From assembly GCA_017467085.1 (NCBI GenBank), contig JAFTSW010000056.1, positions 1-54,722 of the forward strand: 54,722 nucleotides of DNA. The letters are read 5' to 3'. Every line of letters begins with the position of its first letter. Position 1 is the stretch's first letter. Origin of the DNA: Clostridia bacterium (GTDB lineage Bacteria; Bacillota; Clostridia; Oscillospirales; CAG-272). A program made the translations under genes and the position numbers. Below the pieces are notes generated by a model. The model was not told the DNA's origin. It was given only the letters and a program-made list of their open reading frames with translations, and did no database searches. This document shows, in pieces, positions 42,459-51,072 of the stretch.

Positions 42459-43346
42459 ATGACAGATAATTTTACAAGAATACCCTTCGAAAGGCTTTTG
42501 AACGTCACAAGGCTCATCACTATCTTCTATATGGAAATCTCCAAGGATTTTTCCAACGGCGGCGAAACCCACGGCTTTTGGGAAATGGTGTACATTGATA
42601 AGGGAGAAATGATTTGCACCGCCGACAAAAAGAGCTTTCGCTTGAAAAGCGGCGAAATGACCTTTCATAAGCCCTATGAATTTCACAACCTGTCGGGGGA
42701 CGGCAAAACGCCTCCCAACGTCAGCATTCTGACCTTTGAATGTAACAGCCGCGCGATGGAGTATTTTGAAGGAAAAATTTTCAAGCTGTCTGCCGAGGAG
42801 AAGCGCCTGCTGGCGATGCTGTTCGAGGAGGGCGTCGCCTCCTATCGCCTGCAAAGCGTCAATAACCCCCTTTTGCAGAATATGGAACGGGTAGAAAACG
42901 CCCCCGTTGGCGGCAGCCAGATGATTAAAAATCTGTTAGAAGCCTTCTTGATTATGCTGATGCGCCATACCGACGTTATCACCAAGCAAAAAAGAACGGA
43001 GCTGACCGTTGACGGCATCAGCATCCCTGACCAGCTACGGGAAATATTGGACTATATCCAGGAGAGCCTCTACGGCAGAATTACCGTAGCGGACGTGGCA
43101 AGACGGGTGAACAAAAGCGAAAGCGCCGTCAAGCAGCTTTTCTCCGCCTATATGAAGGAGGGAATCATGTCCTACTATATGCGGAAGAAGATTGGCGAGG
43201 CAAAGCGCTTAATGCGAAAGGGCGGCTACAATATGGCGCAAATCGCCGATATGCTGGGCTTCGATACGCCCCAGTATTTTTCCAAGTGCTTCAAGCGTCT
43301 GACCAATATGACCCCCTCCGAGTATAAGCAGTCCATTATGCCGTGA
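42459..43346 (+). CDS. AraC-family transcriptional regulator
   Basis: A protein of 295 residues with an N-terminal cupin-like sensing domain (GFWEMVYIDKGEMICTADKKSFRLKSGEMTFHKPYEFHNL) and a C-terminal double HTH (ITVADVARRVNKSESAVKQLF, then YNMAQIADMLGFDTPQYFSKCFKRLTNMTPSEYK). It is divergent from the deacetylase operon and followed by a glycoside hydrolase-like gene, so it probably activates both in response to a sugar. The ATG at 42459 has only a weak site (CAGGCGG) but fits the promoter. Confidence 0.9.
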   Translation: MTDNFTRIPFERLLNVTRLITIFYMEISKDFSNGGETHGFWEMVYIDKGEMICTADKKSFRLKSGEMTFHKPYEFHNLSGDGKTPPNVSILTFECNSRAMEYFEGKIFKLSAEEKRLLAMLFEEGVASYRLQSVNNPLLQNMERVENAPVGGSQMIKNLLEAFLIMLMRHTDVITKQKRTELTVDGISIPDQLREILDYIQESLYGRITVADVARRVNKSESAVKQLFSAYMKEGIMSYYMRKKIGEAKRLMRKGGYNMAQIADMLGFDTPQYFSKCFKRLTNMTPSEYKQSIMP

Positions 43347-43383
43347 CGGAAAAAGAAAAAATCAGCAAAAGCTCTTTCCCGTC

Positions 43384-43412
43384 TTGCTTTTTTGGGAAAT
43401 ATATGCTATAAA
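43384..43412 (+). promoter_or_regulatory. Promoter of the glycoside hydrolase-like gene
   Basis: TTGCTT, a 17-bp spacer and TATAAA, about 80 bases before the start codon. Confidence 0.6.
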
Positions 43413-43492
43413 GAAGAAAAAGCATATTTTCCCCGTCAGCAACCGCATTTTTATCAACCGTATCAAAAGAAAAGGAAGGGAAGGATTGCCCT

Positions 43493-45616
43493 ATGAAAAC
43501 CGAACAGAATTACGATTTTCGCCGTGAGCTTTTAACCGTCCACGAGACAGACCGCCGCAACCCCGCGCGCACGCCCCAGCCCAACGAATATTGGTTGGAG
43601 CAGGGCGCCAAAATCGCCATTACCCCCGATGCCCCCGAGGTGATTGCCGTGGCTGCCGCCGATTTTTGCGACTATCTCTCCGTTACGATGGGGGTGAAGG
43701 CCTCCCTCGTCACCCAAGGAAAGGGCAACCTTTCCGTTGCGCTTGCCTCGACTCTCGGGGTTGACCTTGGGGAGTTTGCCGCCTATCAGGGCTTTCGTAT
43801 CCTGGTGGATGCCGAGGGCATCACCGTCCTTGCCCACGATGACCGAGGCGCGGCGCAGGCGCTCTATTATATCGAGGATTTGATGACCTTCGCGGGTGCC
43901 CCCTGTCTTGCCTTTGGCAAAATAGAGAAGCGCGCGATGTATACCCCCCAGATGGTACATTCCGCCTACGGTATGGATGAATTCCCCGATGAATATCTTG
44001 CCCGTATCGCCCACGAGGGAAGGGACGCCATCCTTGTCTTTACCAAGGGCGCCAACCTGGCAAACGATTTCCCCTTGGACTTTAACGACCTCATTCGCCG
44101 CGCCGCTCGCTACGGCATCGACGTATATGCGTATAGCAAAATCAAAAGCAAAAAGCACCCCGAGGAGGAGGGCGCCGAGGCGTATTACGAGGAAACCTAC
44201 GGCAAGCTCTTTCGGGAGTGCCCGGGGCTTAAGGGCGTCACCCTGGTGGGTGAGTCGGTAGGTCTGCCCTATTCCACCCAAAAGGGCATCGGTCAGCTGA
44301 TGCGCGACGGTATTCCGCTGGGCATAGATACCCCCAGCATCTACCCCTGCTTGGATTACGCTGACCTTCTTGCGATGCTGAAAAAGGTTATTCGCCGCTA
44401 TAAGCCCGATGCCGACATCGTTTTCTGGACCTATAACTTTGGCAAGATTGACAAAGAGGCGCGCTTGGCACTGATAGACGCGCTACCCACAGATATCACC
44501 CTTCTTGCCACCTTTGAAATGTTCGAGCCGCTGGAGCTTGACTCCTCCATCGTTACCTCCGCCGACTATTCCTTGGCGTTTGCGGGCCCCGGCTACTATT
44601 TCCGCACCGAGGCGGAGGCGGCAAAGCGCCGCGGCATTCGCCTGTATTCCATGACCAATTCGGGCGGCAGAACCTGGGACTTTGGCTGCGCCCCCTACGA
44701 GCCTATGCCCTATAGCTGGCTTCGCCGCTACGAGGCAATGAAGCAAATGCACGATGCGTGTGACCTTTCGGGCATTATGGAATGTCACCATTACGGCTTC
44801 TATCCCTCTATTATTTCCAAGCTGTCCAAGCATCTCTTTATGCTGCCCACTCCCTCTGCCGAGGCGCTGCTTGCCACTATTTTGGAGGCGGAGTACGGCA
44901 AGGAAAACGCTAAGCAGGTAGACGAGGCGCTTTACGATTACAGCGAAGCGCTGCGCCACTATGTCCCCTCGGACGCCGACCAGTACGGCGCCTTCCGCAT
45001 CGGCCCCACCCAGCCCTTGCACCTGTTGCAAACACTGCATATTCCCTTTGACGAGGGCGCCAGCTACGGGCACGCAAACTGGATTGCCCAGTATCTGGAC
45101 GTGCATCATAAGAAAACGCTCGCCGGGCAATCCCCCCAGGCGCTTCGTCACGCCGACGAGATAGCCTCGCTGGAAAGGATGCTCGCTTTGATGGAGAGGG
45201 GAACCGAACAGCTTGAAGCCATTCCCCATCCCAATGACAGACTGCGCCGCCTGGCAGGGCTTGGACACTTTTTAACCAACGTTGTGAAAACGGGACTTGC
45301 CGCCAAAAAAATGTACTCCCTGCGCTTGAAGCTTCTCTCCGAAAGCGACCCGATAAAATACGGCGCGCTTTTAGACGAGGTGGAGGCTTTGCAGCTTAAG
45401 GAGCGCGAAAACGTGCTTGACACCATTCCCCTGGTAGAAGCGGACTCGGCTCTCGGCTTTGAGCCCTCTATGCTCTATCTGACGGACAAGCGGCACCTGG
45501 AATGGAAGCTGCGCCAGATTGATTTCGTCATCCATATTGAAATGCGCGAAATGCGCCAGGGTCTTGCCCTGCATATGAAAAAGCTGCGGGGTGAATTTGA
45601 AGGCTCCAAGCGATAA
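43493..45616 (+). CDS. Putative glycoside hydrolase with GH20-like N-terminal domain
   Basis: A 707-residue cytoplasmic protein (no signal). Residues about 30-150 look like the zincin-like N-terminal domain of GH20/GH67 enzymes (IAITPDAPEVIAVAAADFCDYL, FRILVDAEGITVLAHDDRGAAQALYYIEDLM). A TIM-barrel part follows (MYTPQMVHSAYG, GIDVYAYSKIKS, LVGESVGLPYS, IVFWTYNFG, SMTNSGGRTWDFG), and the last 200 residues are helical. Glu in LVGESV and Glu in FEMFEPLE are possible catalytic acids, but I cannot assign a GH family. GGAAGGGAAGG precedes the ATG. Context suggests a glycosidase for an amino sugar glycoside taken up by the adjacent transporter. Confidence 0.65.
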   Translation: MKTEQNYDFRRELLTVHETDRRNPARTPQPNEYWLEQGAKIAITPDAPEVIAVAAADFCDYLSVTMGVKASLVTQGKGNLSVALASTLGVDLGEFAAYQGFRILVDAEGITVLAHDDRGAAQALYYIEDLMTFAGAPCLAFGKIEKRAMYTPQMVHSAYGMDEFPDEYLARIAHEGRDAILVFTKGANLANDFPLDFNDLIRRAARYGIDVYAYSKIKSKKHPEEEGAEAYYEETYGKLFRECPGLKGVTLVGESVGLPYSTQKGIGQLMRDGIPLGIDTPSIYPCLDYADLLAMLKKVIRRYKPDADIVFWTYNFGKIDKEARLALIDALPTDITLLATFEMFEPLELDSSIVTSADYSLAFAGPGYYFRTEAEAAKRRGIRLYSMTNSGGRTWDFGCAPYEPMPYSWLRRYEAMKQMHDACDLSGIMECHHYGFYPSIISKLSKHLFMLPTPSAEALLATILEAEYGKENAKQVDEALYDYSEALRHYVPSDADQYGAFRIGPTQPLHLLQTLHIPFDEGASYGHANWIAQYLDVHHKKTLAGQSPQALRHADEIASLERMLALMERGTEQLEAIPHPNDRLRRLAGLGHFLTNVVKTGLAAKKMYSLRLKLLSESDPIKYGALLDEVEALQLKERENVLDTIPLVEADSALGFEPSMLYLTDKRHLEWKLRQIDFVIHIEMREMRQGLALHMKKLRGEFEGSKR

Positions 45617-45625
45617 AGCGCAAAA

Positions 45626-45663
45626 ACAAAAACGGGCTGTCTCATTTGAGACAGCCCGTTTTT
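45626..45663. terminator. Bidirectional terminator between hydrolase and transporter genes
   Basis: ACGGGCTGTCTCA and its complement around a short loop, with A and T runs on both sides, serving the two convergent genes. Confidence 0.85.
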
Positions 45664-45679
45664 CCAAGCGCAAAGAAAA

Positions 45680-46999
45680 TCAAATTCTCTTGGTTTTCAT
45701 GTTTCTTGCCAAAAGCGTCAGAACCAGCATAATCACGTAAAGCGCGCCGATGGTAATAAAGACGGCAGGCCAGCCGAAGGCGTCCTTCACGAAGCCAAAG
45801 ACCATTGCCTGTACGGCGGCGCCCATATAAACTGCCCAGTCCAACACACCCACGATGGTGGAGGAGAAGGCGCGGCCGCCCATATCTCCCGCAATCGCCC
45901 AGATAACCCCCGTTACCATAGCGGCAACGCCCAGAACGAAGAGCATCACCGAGGCAACCGTCTGGTTCTTGATAAAGGGGAAGAAGCAAAGCCCGAGGCA
46001 AGCAACGATGGCGGCAAGCGCCAGCATCGGCTCCCGCTTGCCGCGGAAAACCTTGTCGGTAATCAAGGGGAAAACGAACATAGCGCAGGCTTGCCCGAAG
46101 GGCAGAAGAATGGAGCTGAAAATGCCGTCCTTAATGGAAAGCCCCATCACCTCGCTGAAATAGGTGGGAATCCAGGTCAAAAGCCCGTAGCGGCCAACCC
46201 CCGCAATAGCGGAAATCAAGCAGAACACCAAAACCTTCGGTTCGGTGAACAGAACCTTGTAGGGATAAAGGAAGCCCTTTTTCTTAATGTCTGCCTCTAA
46301 CACCGCGTCGCGCTGAGCGGCAGCGGCATCGGGCTCCTCAAAGGGCGCAAGCCCCACGTCCTCGGGCTTTTCCTTGAAGAAGAAATAAAAGGCAACCAGC
46401 ATCAGCACCATAGGAATCATAGGGTAGCGGAAGGCGGCGCGCCAGCCCCATTCGGGGTTGAGAGTCAGGCAAAGGAGAATGGTCAAGTAGGTCACCACCT
46501 GGGCAAAGCCCGAAAAGGCGGTGGTCAAGCCCGATGCGAAGCCGCGCTTCTCCTTGGGCCACCACTTGTTGAGAATACCAAGCCCGTTTGCCCAGACCAT
46601 GGATTGGAAATAGCCGTTCAGACCCCAAAGCACCGCAATCACGGGAATGGAATGCTGGAAGGAAATCACCACGTTCAGAACGGCGGAGGCAATAATGCCC
46701 ACCATCATAAACCGCTTGTAGCCGAGAAAAGCGCCAAGACGCCCGTTAATCAGCTGCCCGAAGGCGTAGCACCAGAAGAGCGCCGAGGAAACCACACCCA
46801 GCGCCGCTGTGCTGGAGCCAAGACCCTCTGCCATCTGGGTCATCACCAAGTTGATATTCTGCCGCCCGTTGTAGAAAAACAGGTATGTAATGCCAAAGCT
46901 TAAGAGCATCAGCCAGCCCCAGCGTCTGAATTTCTTGTAGTCGCTTGGCGAATATCCGTATTTTTTGGTTTCGGTTTCTTCTATGATGGTGCCTCGCAT
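45680..46999 (-). CDS. Major facilitator transporter, OPA (organophosphate/sugar phosphate) type
   Basis: A 12-helix transporter of 439 residues. LLSFGITYLFFYNGRQNINLVMTQM, GRLGAFLGYKRFMMVG, GLNGYFQSMVWANGLGILNKWWPKEKRGFASGL and the FFFKEKPEDVGL centre loop are typical of the GlpT/UhpT branch, which exchanges sugar phosphates for phosphate or acts as a sugar acid symporter. AGGAG precedes the ATG. It probably imports the substrate of the neighbouring catabolic cluster. Confidence 0.88.
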   Translation of the reverse strand: MRGTIIEETETKKYGYSPSDYKKFRRWGWLMLLSFGITYLFFYNGRQNINLVMTQMAEGLGSSTAALGVVSSALFWCYAFGQLINGRLGAFLGYKRFMMVGIIASAVLNVVISFQHSIPVIAVLWGLNGYFQSMVWANGLGILNKWWPKEKRGFASGLTTAFSGFAQVVTYLTILLCLTLNPEWGWRAAFRYPMIPMVLMLVAFYFFFKEKPEDVGLAPFEEPDAAAAQRDAVLEADIKKKGFLYPYKVLFTEPKVLVFCLISAIAGVGRYGLLTWIPTYFSEVMGLSIKDGIFSSILLPFGQACAMFVFPLITDKVFRGKREPMLALAAIVACLGLCFFPFIKNQTVASVMLFVLGVAAMVTGVIWAIAGDMGGRAFSSTIVGVLDWAVYMGAAVQAMVFGFVKDAFGWPAVFITIGALYVIMLVLTLLARNMKTKRI

Positions 47000-47030
47000 T
47001 TTTTTCTCCTATGCTGTATTTTTTTCCCTT

Positions 47031-47059
47031 ATTGTAGCATATTTTCCTTTCTTTGTCAA
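47031..47059 (-). promoter_or_regulatory. Promoter of the OPA-type transporter gene
   Basis: On the minus strand, TTGACA, a 17-bp spacer and TACAAT. Confidence 0.85.
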
Positions 47060-47114
47060 TAAAATCTTGCGCCCAAAAAAGAAAAAAGCCCCCTCGGGGA
47101 GGGAAGAATCAAAA

Positions 47115-47564
47115 AGAAATAGCCCCTGACAGTTTCTTTACACCGTCAAGGGCTATTTCTGTTCTTGCTTGGGCTCTATCATCCTTCCTTATCCTCCTTT
47201 TCCTTGTCTGCCCTTTGCTTATCAGCGCACCGAAGCTTGTAAAATCTTTCTCATACCGAGCTCTCTAAGGGAGAGTACCTGTTCTTCCGCTTTCCGCATA
47301 AAGGCGAGTGCCTGAACCTGTCCCCTCGTTGCCTCTACTGACGGGCATTTCCCGTATCTCTCACCGACATCCTGATAGGGTCGGCATCTATCTTCACCTG
47401 ACCTATACGATACGGAGAAGTCCGCTTTCCTGTTCAAGGCTTCCTTGGGGTAGTCCCGTTTTCCTATGCCATTGGACCTTACCTTCCTTTTCTTTTATCC
47501 TTTGGGTAGTCCTGCTTCTTATGCCATTGGACCGTACCTTCCTTTTCTGTCATCTCTTTTCTTC
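47115..47564 (-). ncRNA. Candidate ~450-nt structured noncoding RNA
   Basis: A self-contained minus-strand unit: the promoter at 47571-47599 and a strong terminator at 47115-47162 (AGAAATAGCCC with GGGCTATTTCT, then TTTTT). Near its 5' end are two copies of a ~48-nt sequence (47504-47550 and 47448-47495). Each folds as GGTA-NN-GTCC paired with GGACTACC and has the same loop start AATGGCATA. Further hairpins follow: CAAGG/CCTTG, CCGAC/GTCGG, ACGGG/CCCGT and CTCTC/GAGAG. A TTG-initiated frame of 71 codons (47222-47437) exists, but it has no clear ribosome binding site and resembles no family I know. I do not recognise tmRNA, RNase P, SRP or 6S signatures. Confidence 0.6.
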
Positions 47565-47570
47565 GCTTGT

Positions 47571-47599
47571 AGTATACCATATTTTTTTGGCTTTTGCAA
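47571..47599 (-). promoter_or_regulatory. Promoter of the 47.1-47.56 kb RNA
   Basis: On the minus strand, TTGCAA, a 17-bp spacer and TATACT. Confidence 0.75.
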
Positions 47600-47673
47600 T
47601 TGGCAAACTGTACATAATTTACAAATATTTTTTGTATAAAACATAGAAATTAGTGAAAACGCCCATAAACCCC

Positions 47674-47702
47674 TTTACAAATGCCAAAAACTGTGTTAAA
47701 AT
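47674..47702 (+). promoter_or_regulatory. Promoter of a short plus-strand transcript
   Basis: TTTACA, a 17-bp spacer and TAAAAT, about 35 bases before a strong terminator hairpin. Confidence 0.6.
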
Positions 47703-47708
47703 GAATAT

Positions 47709-47780
47709 GTTATGATGCTTCTTTACCTTCGGAAGCAGAAGCCGAGCCCCATTTTTGCGGTGGGACTCGGCTTTTTTTGT
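47709..47780 (+). ncRNA. Candidate ~70-nt small RNA ending in an intrinsic terminator
   Basis: Downstream of the promoter at 47674 lie a hairpin GCTTC/GAAGC (47717-47736) and then AGCCGAGCCCCA paired with TGGGACTCGGCT followed by TTTTTTT (ends 47778). The T run is on the plus side only, so the terminator does not serve the convergent addB gene. No reading frame fits inside. Confidence 0.45.
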
Positions 47781-47793
47781 TTGGTTGTCTTGG

Positions 47794-50700
47794 CTATCTT
47801 TGCCGCGCACTGCGGCAGAAGGGGCGAAGGGCGCAGCCCTCGCAGGGAATATGCCCTGCCTCCTTGGCGGAGGCGGGACGGGCAGAGGCATCTCCCGAGC
47901 ACATACGGGAGCCAACCCCGGCTACCGCCGCCTCCAGGCGCTCCACCAGAGCGCCCATCTCGGGAAGGGAGAGGGCGTTCTCGCCAAAAGCCTCGCCCTT
48001 GCGACGGGGAGAGGGCTTTCTGGCATCGTAGCGATGCCCCTCGGAGTTGTCCATGGCGCGAAGCACCGCCTCGTCCCGTAGAATTAAGCCGTTGCGTCCA
48101 ATGCTCTCGCGGACACGGAGGCGCACCGCCTCGGCATCCTCGGGGGCGTCTAACTCCAAATCCTTGGGGGAGGTCAGCATATAAAAGGCACCCGCAGGCA
48201 AAACCTCGTCATTCTCGGTAATGCCCAGCGCCTCTAAAAAGGCAGGGTCACGGGATTTCCAAAGGGCGAAAAGGTAGAGGGGAAGCTGTACGTCCCGTCC
48301 GCTCTCCACCCGCTTGATGGAAAATTTCTTGTTTCCCGTCTTGTAGTCAATGACACGCAGGTATACCTTGCCGTCATCGCTTCTGTACATATCCACGCGG
48401 TCAATCTTTCCGTAAAGAGAAACCGTCCGTCCCTCGGGGGTGGTGAACGCCAAGGGAGAGGGGGCGTTTTCGTCCCCAATGGAAAGCTCCATAAAGACGG
48501 GGGTAAAATCGCTGTGTGCAAATTCCTCGTTCAGCTCCTCCGCCATCAGCCGCGCGCTCTTTTGCAAGCGGAGCAGAAGGTGGCGAAGCCGTGGCGTGGA
48601 AAGCTCGTTTTGGGGGTATACCGATTGCATATAGCTCTCTGCCGCCCGATTGACAAGGGAGGATAGCTGGTCCTTCGGTATCTGCCCGATTACCAGCCCC
48701 TCCTCCTTCACCAGCGTCAAAAAGATTTCGAGCAGGGCGTGAATGAGATTACCCACCGAAAGGTGGTCAAGGGTAACGCGGCTGTTTTCGTTCAAGCGCA
48801 GAATGTAGGAGCCGTAGTAGGAAAAGGGACAGTTGACGTAGGCGTCAATGCGGCTCTGGGTCAAGCGCAAAACGGGGGGGAAGAGGGTGCTTGCAAGCTC
48901 CGGAGAAATAACGCAGTCGCCGTCCGAAAGGCGCATATAGGGCAAGGCGGGCTCGCCCGTTGCCCTGGCAATGGCGTCGGCAAGGGTAGAGCCCTTGGCG
49001 GCGTTGCGGTATTCGTCTGCCACGCGGCGCGTGTAAATCAGCGCCTCAAGCGGGAGAAGGGAGGCGTCCGCCTCCTTTGCCTCAAACAGCGATAGCAGCC
49101 GTCGGTAGGCAGGTGCGGGAGAAAGCGGAGAGCCTGCCGCATCGGTGCGGAAGGTGTAAAGAAACGCGTTCTCCCGTCCCAAGGACAAGGCGCGCAGGAA
49201 GCAGAATTCCTCACGGGAGGCAAGCTGACGCAAATCCATCGAAACGGGGAGAGAAAGCGCCTCTAAGCGCTGTCTGTCCGCCTGGGTAAAGAAGCCGCTG
49301 TCGTGAACGGTGGCAGGGAATTCTCCCTCGTTGACACCAAAGAGCATCACGAAGCGGGAGGGCTCCGCCCGCAGGGTGGCGGCAGAGCCAAAGAGAACCG
49401 CATCCTCGGAAACGGGGATTTGTCCCAGATTGACCGTGCCAAAGAGCAGGGTGAGAATTTCCGCAAATTGCTCGGCGGTGAGCCTCGTGTCCTCCATCAC
49501 CTCCACCACCGTGTCCAGCAGCTCGCAAACGGTGGGGAAGAGGCGCAAAAGCACCTTTGCCTCCGCCTCTCTGCCAAGCACCCGTGCCTTTTCGGCACGG
49601 CGCAGCATCTGGCGCTCTGCGTCCTGGGACTCTAAAAGCCCGTAAAGCGCCTCGGCGTGCTCCTTGGCGGTTTTCTCGCCCTTGATGCTGTCACGGAAGG
49701 CAAGCAGGGGTGAAAGTAAAGTCCGCTTTACACCGTTGACGGCGGCAAGGGTCGCCTTGGACTCCTCGGTAACGTCGGCGGTATAGCCGAGAGGATTCAT
49801 CGTAAAATCCTCTTTTTGGGTAAAGAGCTTCCCGTGAATGGAGAAGCGCTCGGTGTATAGCTCGAAAAGGTCGGCGTCCCGCTGGGAAATGCCCCCGAAG
49901 CGGCACTTCATATAGGTAATCACGTCGGCGCGCTGGAAGCCGTAGCAAACGGCGGCGTATGCCGAGGATATCATTTTAATCAGCTCGAAGGCGGCAAGGT
50001 CTGTCCGCGCCGAGGTAAAGACGGGAATGCCGTATTTCTCAAGCGCCCTGTCCAAAATGCCCAGATAGGTGTCGGCGTTGCCTGCCACAATGGAAAAATC
50101 ACGGTATCGGGCGCCCTCTGCTACCCTCGCCTTGATTTCGGCTGCAAGGGTGTCTGCGGCGGCAAAGGGGTCGTCGGCAACCGTAAAGCGGAAAAAGCCG
50201 CCGTTGGCGTTTTTGTTGGGAATCAGCCCGCGGTCCGCGCGGAAAAGCTGCTCCTCCGCATAGGCAAAGGCGGCGTCCCTTCTCTTGGGAAGCGCTATAC
50301 GGCGCACCTCTTGCCCCACCTCCTCCGCTAAGGCGCAAAGGGCTCTCTCCGTTTCCGACACCTCCAAAAAGCAGTTCTGGCGGTTTGCCGTTTCGGGAAG
50401 GGGCAAAAAGACGGCAATGGAGGAATGGCGCAGCAGCTCCTTCAGAATACGGAGCTGCTGACGGGTAAAGCTGGTAAAGCCGTCAACGAAAAAGAGGGTG
50501 TCGCCAAAAAGCGGCTCCTCGCTTAAAAGCGCCGCCAGGGAATCCAAATCCTCTGCCGTTGAGCCGTAGGCGTAGTGAAGCTCGGCGCGGTACAGCGCCA
50601 AAATAGCCGAAAGGTCCTCCGTGCGCCGACGGAGCTGCTCTCCCTCGGGAAGCGCCTCTGCCGCGCGGTGCAGGTCAGTGGGGGTAACGCCAAGCGCCCC

Positions 50701-51072
50701 CATTTCCTTTTCGGCGCCGCAAAGCTGCTTGACGGTGGAAATCTTTGCTCTCTTGTCGGGAGGATTGTGCAGGGTAGGAGCAAGCGCGTCCACCACCTTC
50801 CACATCAGAAGGGCGGCGGTGGCATCGTTGGCGTAGCGGTAGGAAAGACCGCCCCGTTTGCGGAAGGCGGTGTTGGCAAGCCGCGTGAAATTGGACGCCT
50901 CAAAGAAGAGAGGCGCCTCGGAGGGGAGCAGTCGCGCAAGAGCCGCCTCAGCCAGCACCGTTTGCTGCTCGGGAACGAGAAGAACAGAGGGCGTCTTGTC
51001 CGCCACGCACCTGGCAATGGCGCCGAATAAGGGGGACTCGCCGCCCAAATCGGTCTTATAAAGCGTCAGCAT
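47794..51072 (-). CDS. addB: ATP-dependent helicase/nuclease subunit B
   Basis: A 1092-residue AddB, one half of the AddAB double-strand break resection complex. The C-terminal PD-(D/E)XK nuclease is visible (YGKIDRVDMY, VYLRVIDYKTGNKKF). Cys that hold the 4Fe-4S cluster appear as YVNCPFSYYG and the terminal CEGCALRPFC. In the N-terminal part, SVLLVPEQQTVLAE matches the family, but the Walker A (GRSGSGKT in Bacillus) is replaced by KTDLGGESPLF and lacks GKT. No addA lies in the window. The start overlaps the end of the upstream regulator-like gene by seven bases. Confidence 0.92.
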   Translation of the reverse strand: MLTLYKTDLGGESPLFGAIARCVADKTPSVLLVPEQQTVLAEAALARLLPSEAPLFFEASNFTRLANTAFRKRGGLSYRYANDATAALLMWKVVDALAPTLHNPPDKRAKISTVKQLCGAEKEMGALGVTPTDLHRAAEALPEGEQLRRRTEDLSAILALYRAELHYAYGSTAEDLDSLAALLSEEPLFGDTLFFVDGFTSFTRQQLRILKELLRHSSIAVFLPLPETANRQNCFLEVSETERALCALAEEVGQEVRRIALPKRRDAAFAYAEEQLFRADRGLIPNKNANGGFFRFTVADDPFAAADTLAAEIKARVAEGARYRDFSIVAGNADTYLGILDRALEKYGIPVFTSARTDLAAFELIKMISSAYAAVCYGFQRADVITYMKCRFGGISQRDADLFELYTERFSIHGKLFTQKEDFTMNPLGYTADVTEESKATLAAVNGVKRTLLSPLLAFRDSIKGEKTAKEHAEALYGLLESQDAERQMLRRAEKARVLGREAEAKVLLRLFPTVCELLDTVVEVMEDTRLTAEQFAEILTLLFGTVNLGQIPVSEDAVLFGSAATLRAEPSRFVMLFGVNEGEFPATVHDSGFFTQADRQRLEALSLPVSMDLRQLASREEFCFLRALSLGRENAFLYTFRTDAAGSPLSPAPAYRRLLSLFEAKEADASLLPLEALIYTRRVADEYRNAAKGSTLADAIARATGEPALPYMRLSDGDCVISPELASTLFPPVLRLTQSRIDAYVNCPFSYYGSYILRLNENSRVTLDHLSVGNLIHALLEIFLTLVKEEGLVIGQIPKDQLSSLVNRAAESYMQSVYPQNELSTPRLRHLLLRLQKSARLMAEELNEEFAHSDFTPVFMELSIGDENAPSPLAFTTPEGRTVSLYGKIDRVDMYRSDDGKVYLRVIDYKTGNKKFSIKRVESGRDVQLPLYLFALWKSRDPAFLEALGITENDEVLPAGAFYMLTSPKDLELDAPEDAEAVRLRVRESIGRNGLILRDEAVLRAMDNSEGHRYDARKPSPRRKGEAFGENALSLPEMGALVERLEAAVAGVGSRMCSGDASARPASAKEAGHIPCEGCALRPFCRSARQR

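Noticed and set aside
47222..47437. 71-codon minus-strand frame starting with TTG
   Set aside because: No convincing ribosome binding site or known family, and it lies within a region rich in RNA hairpins; treated as noncoding, though a small protein cannot be excluded.
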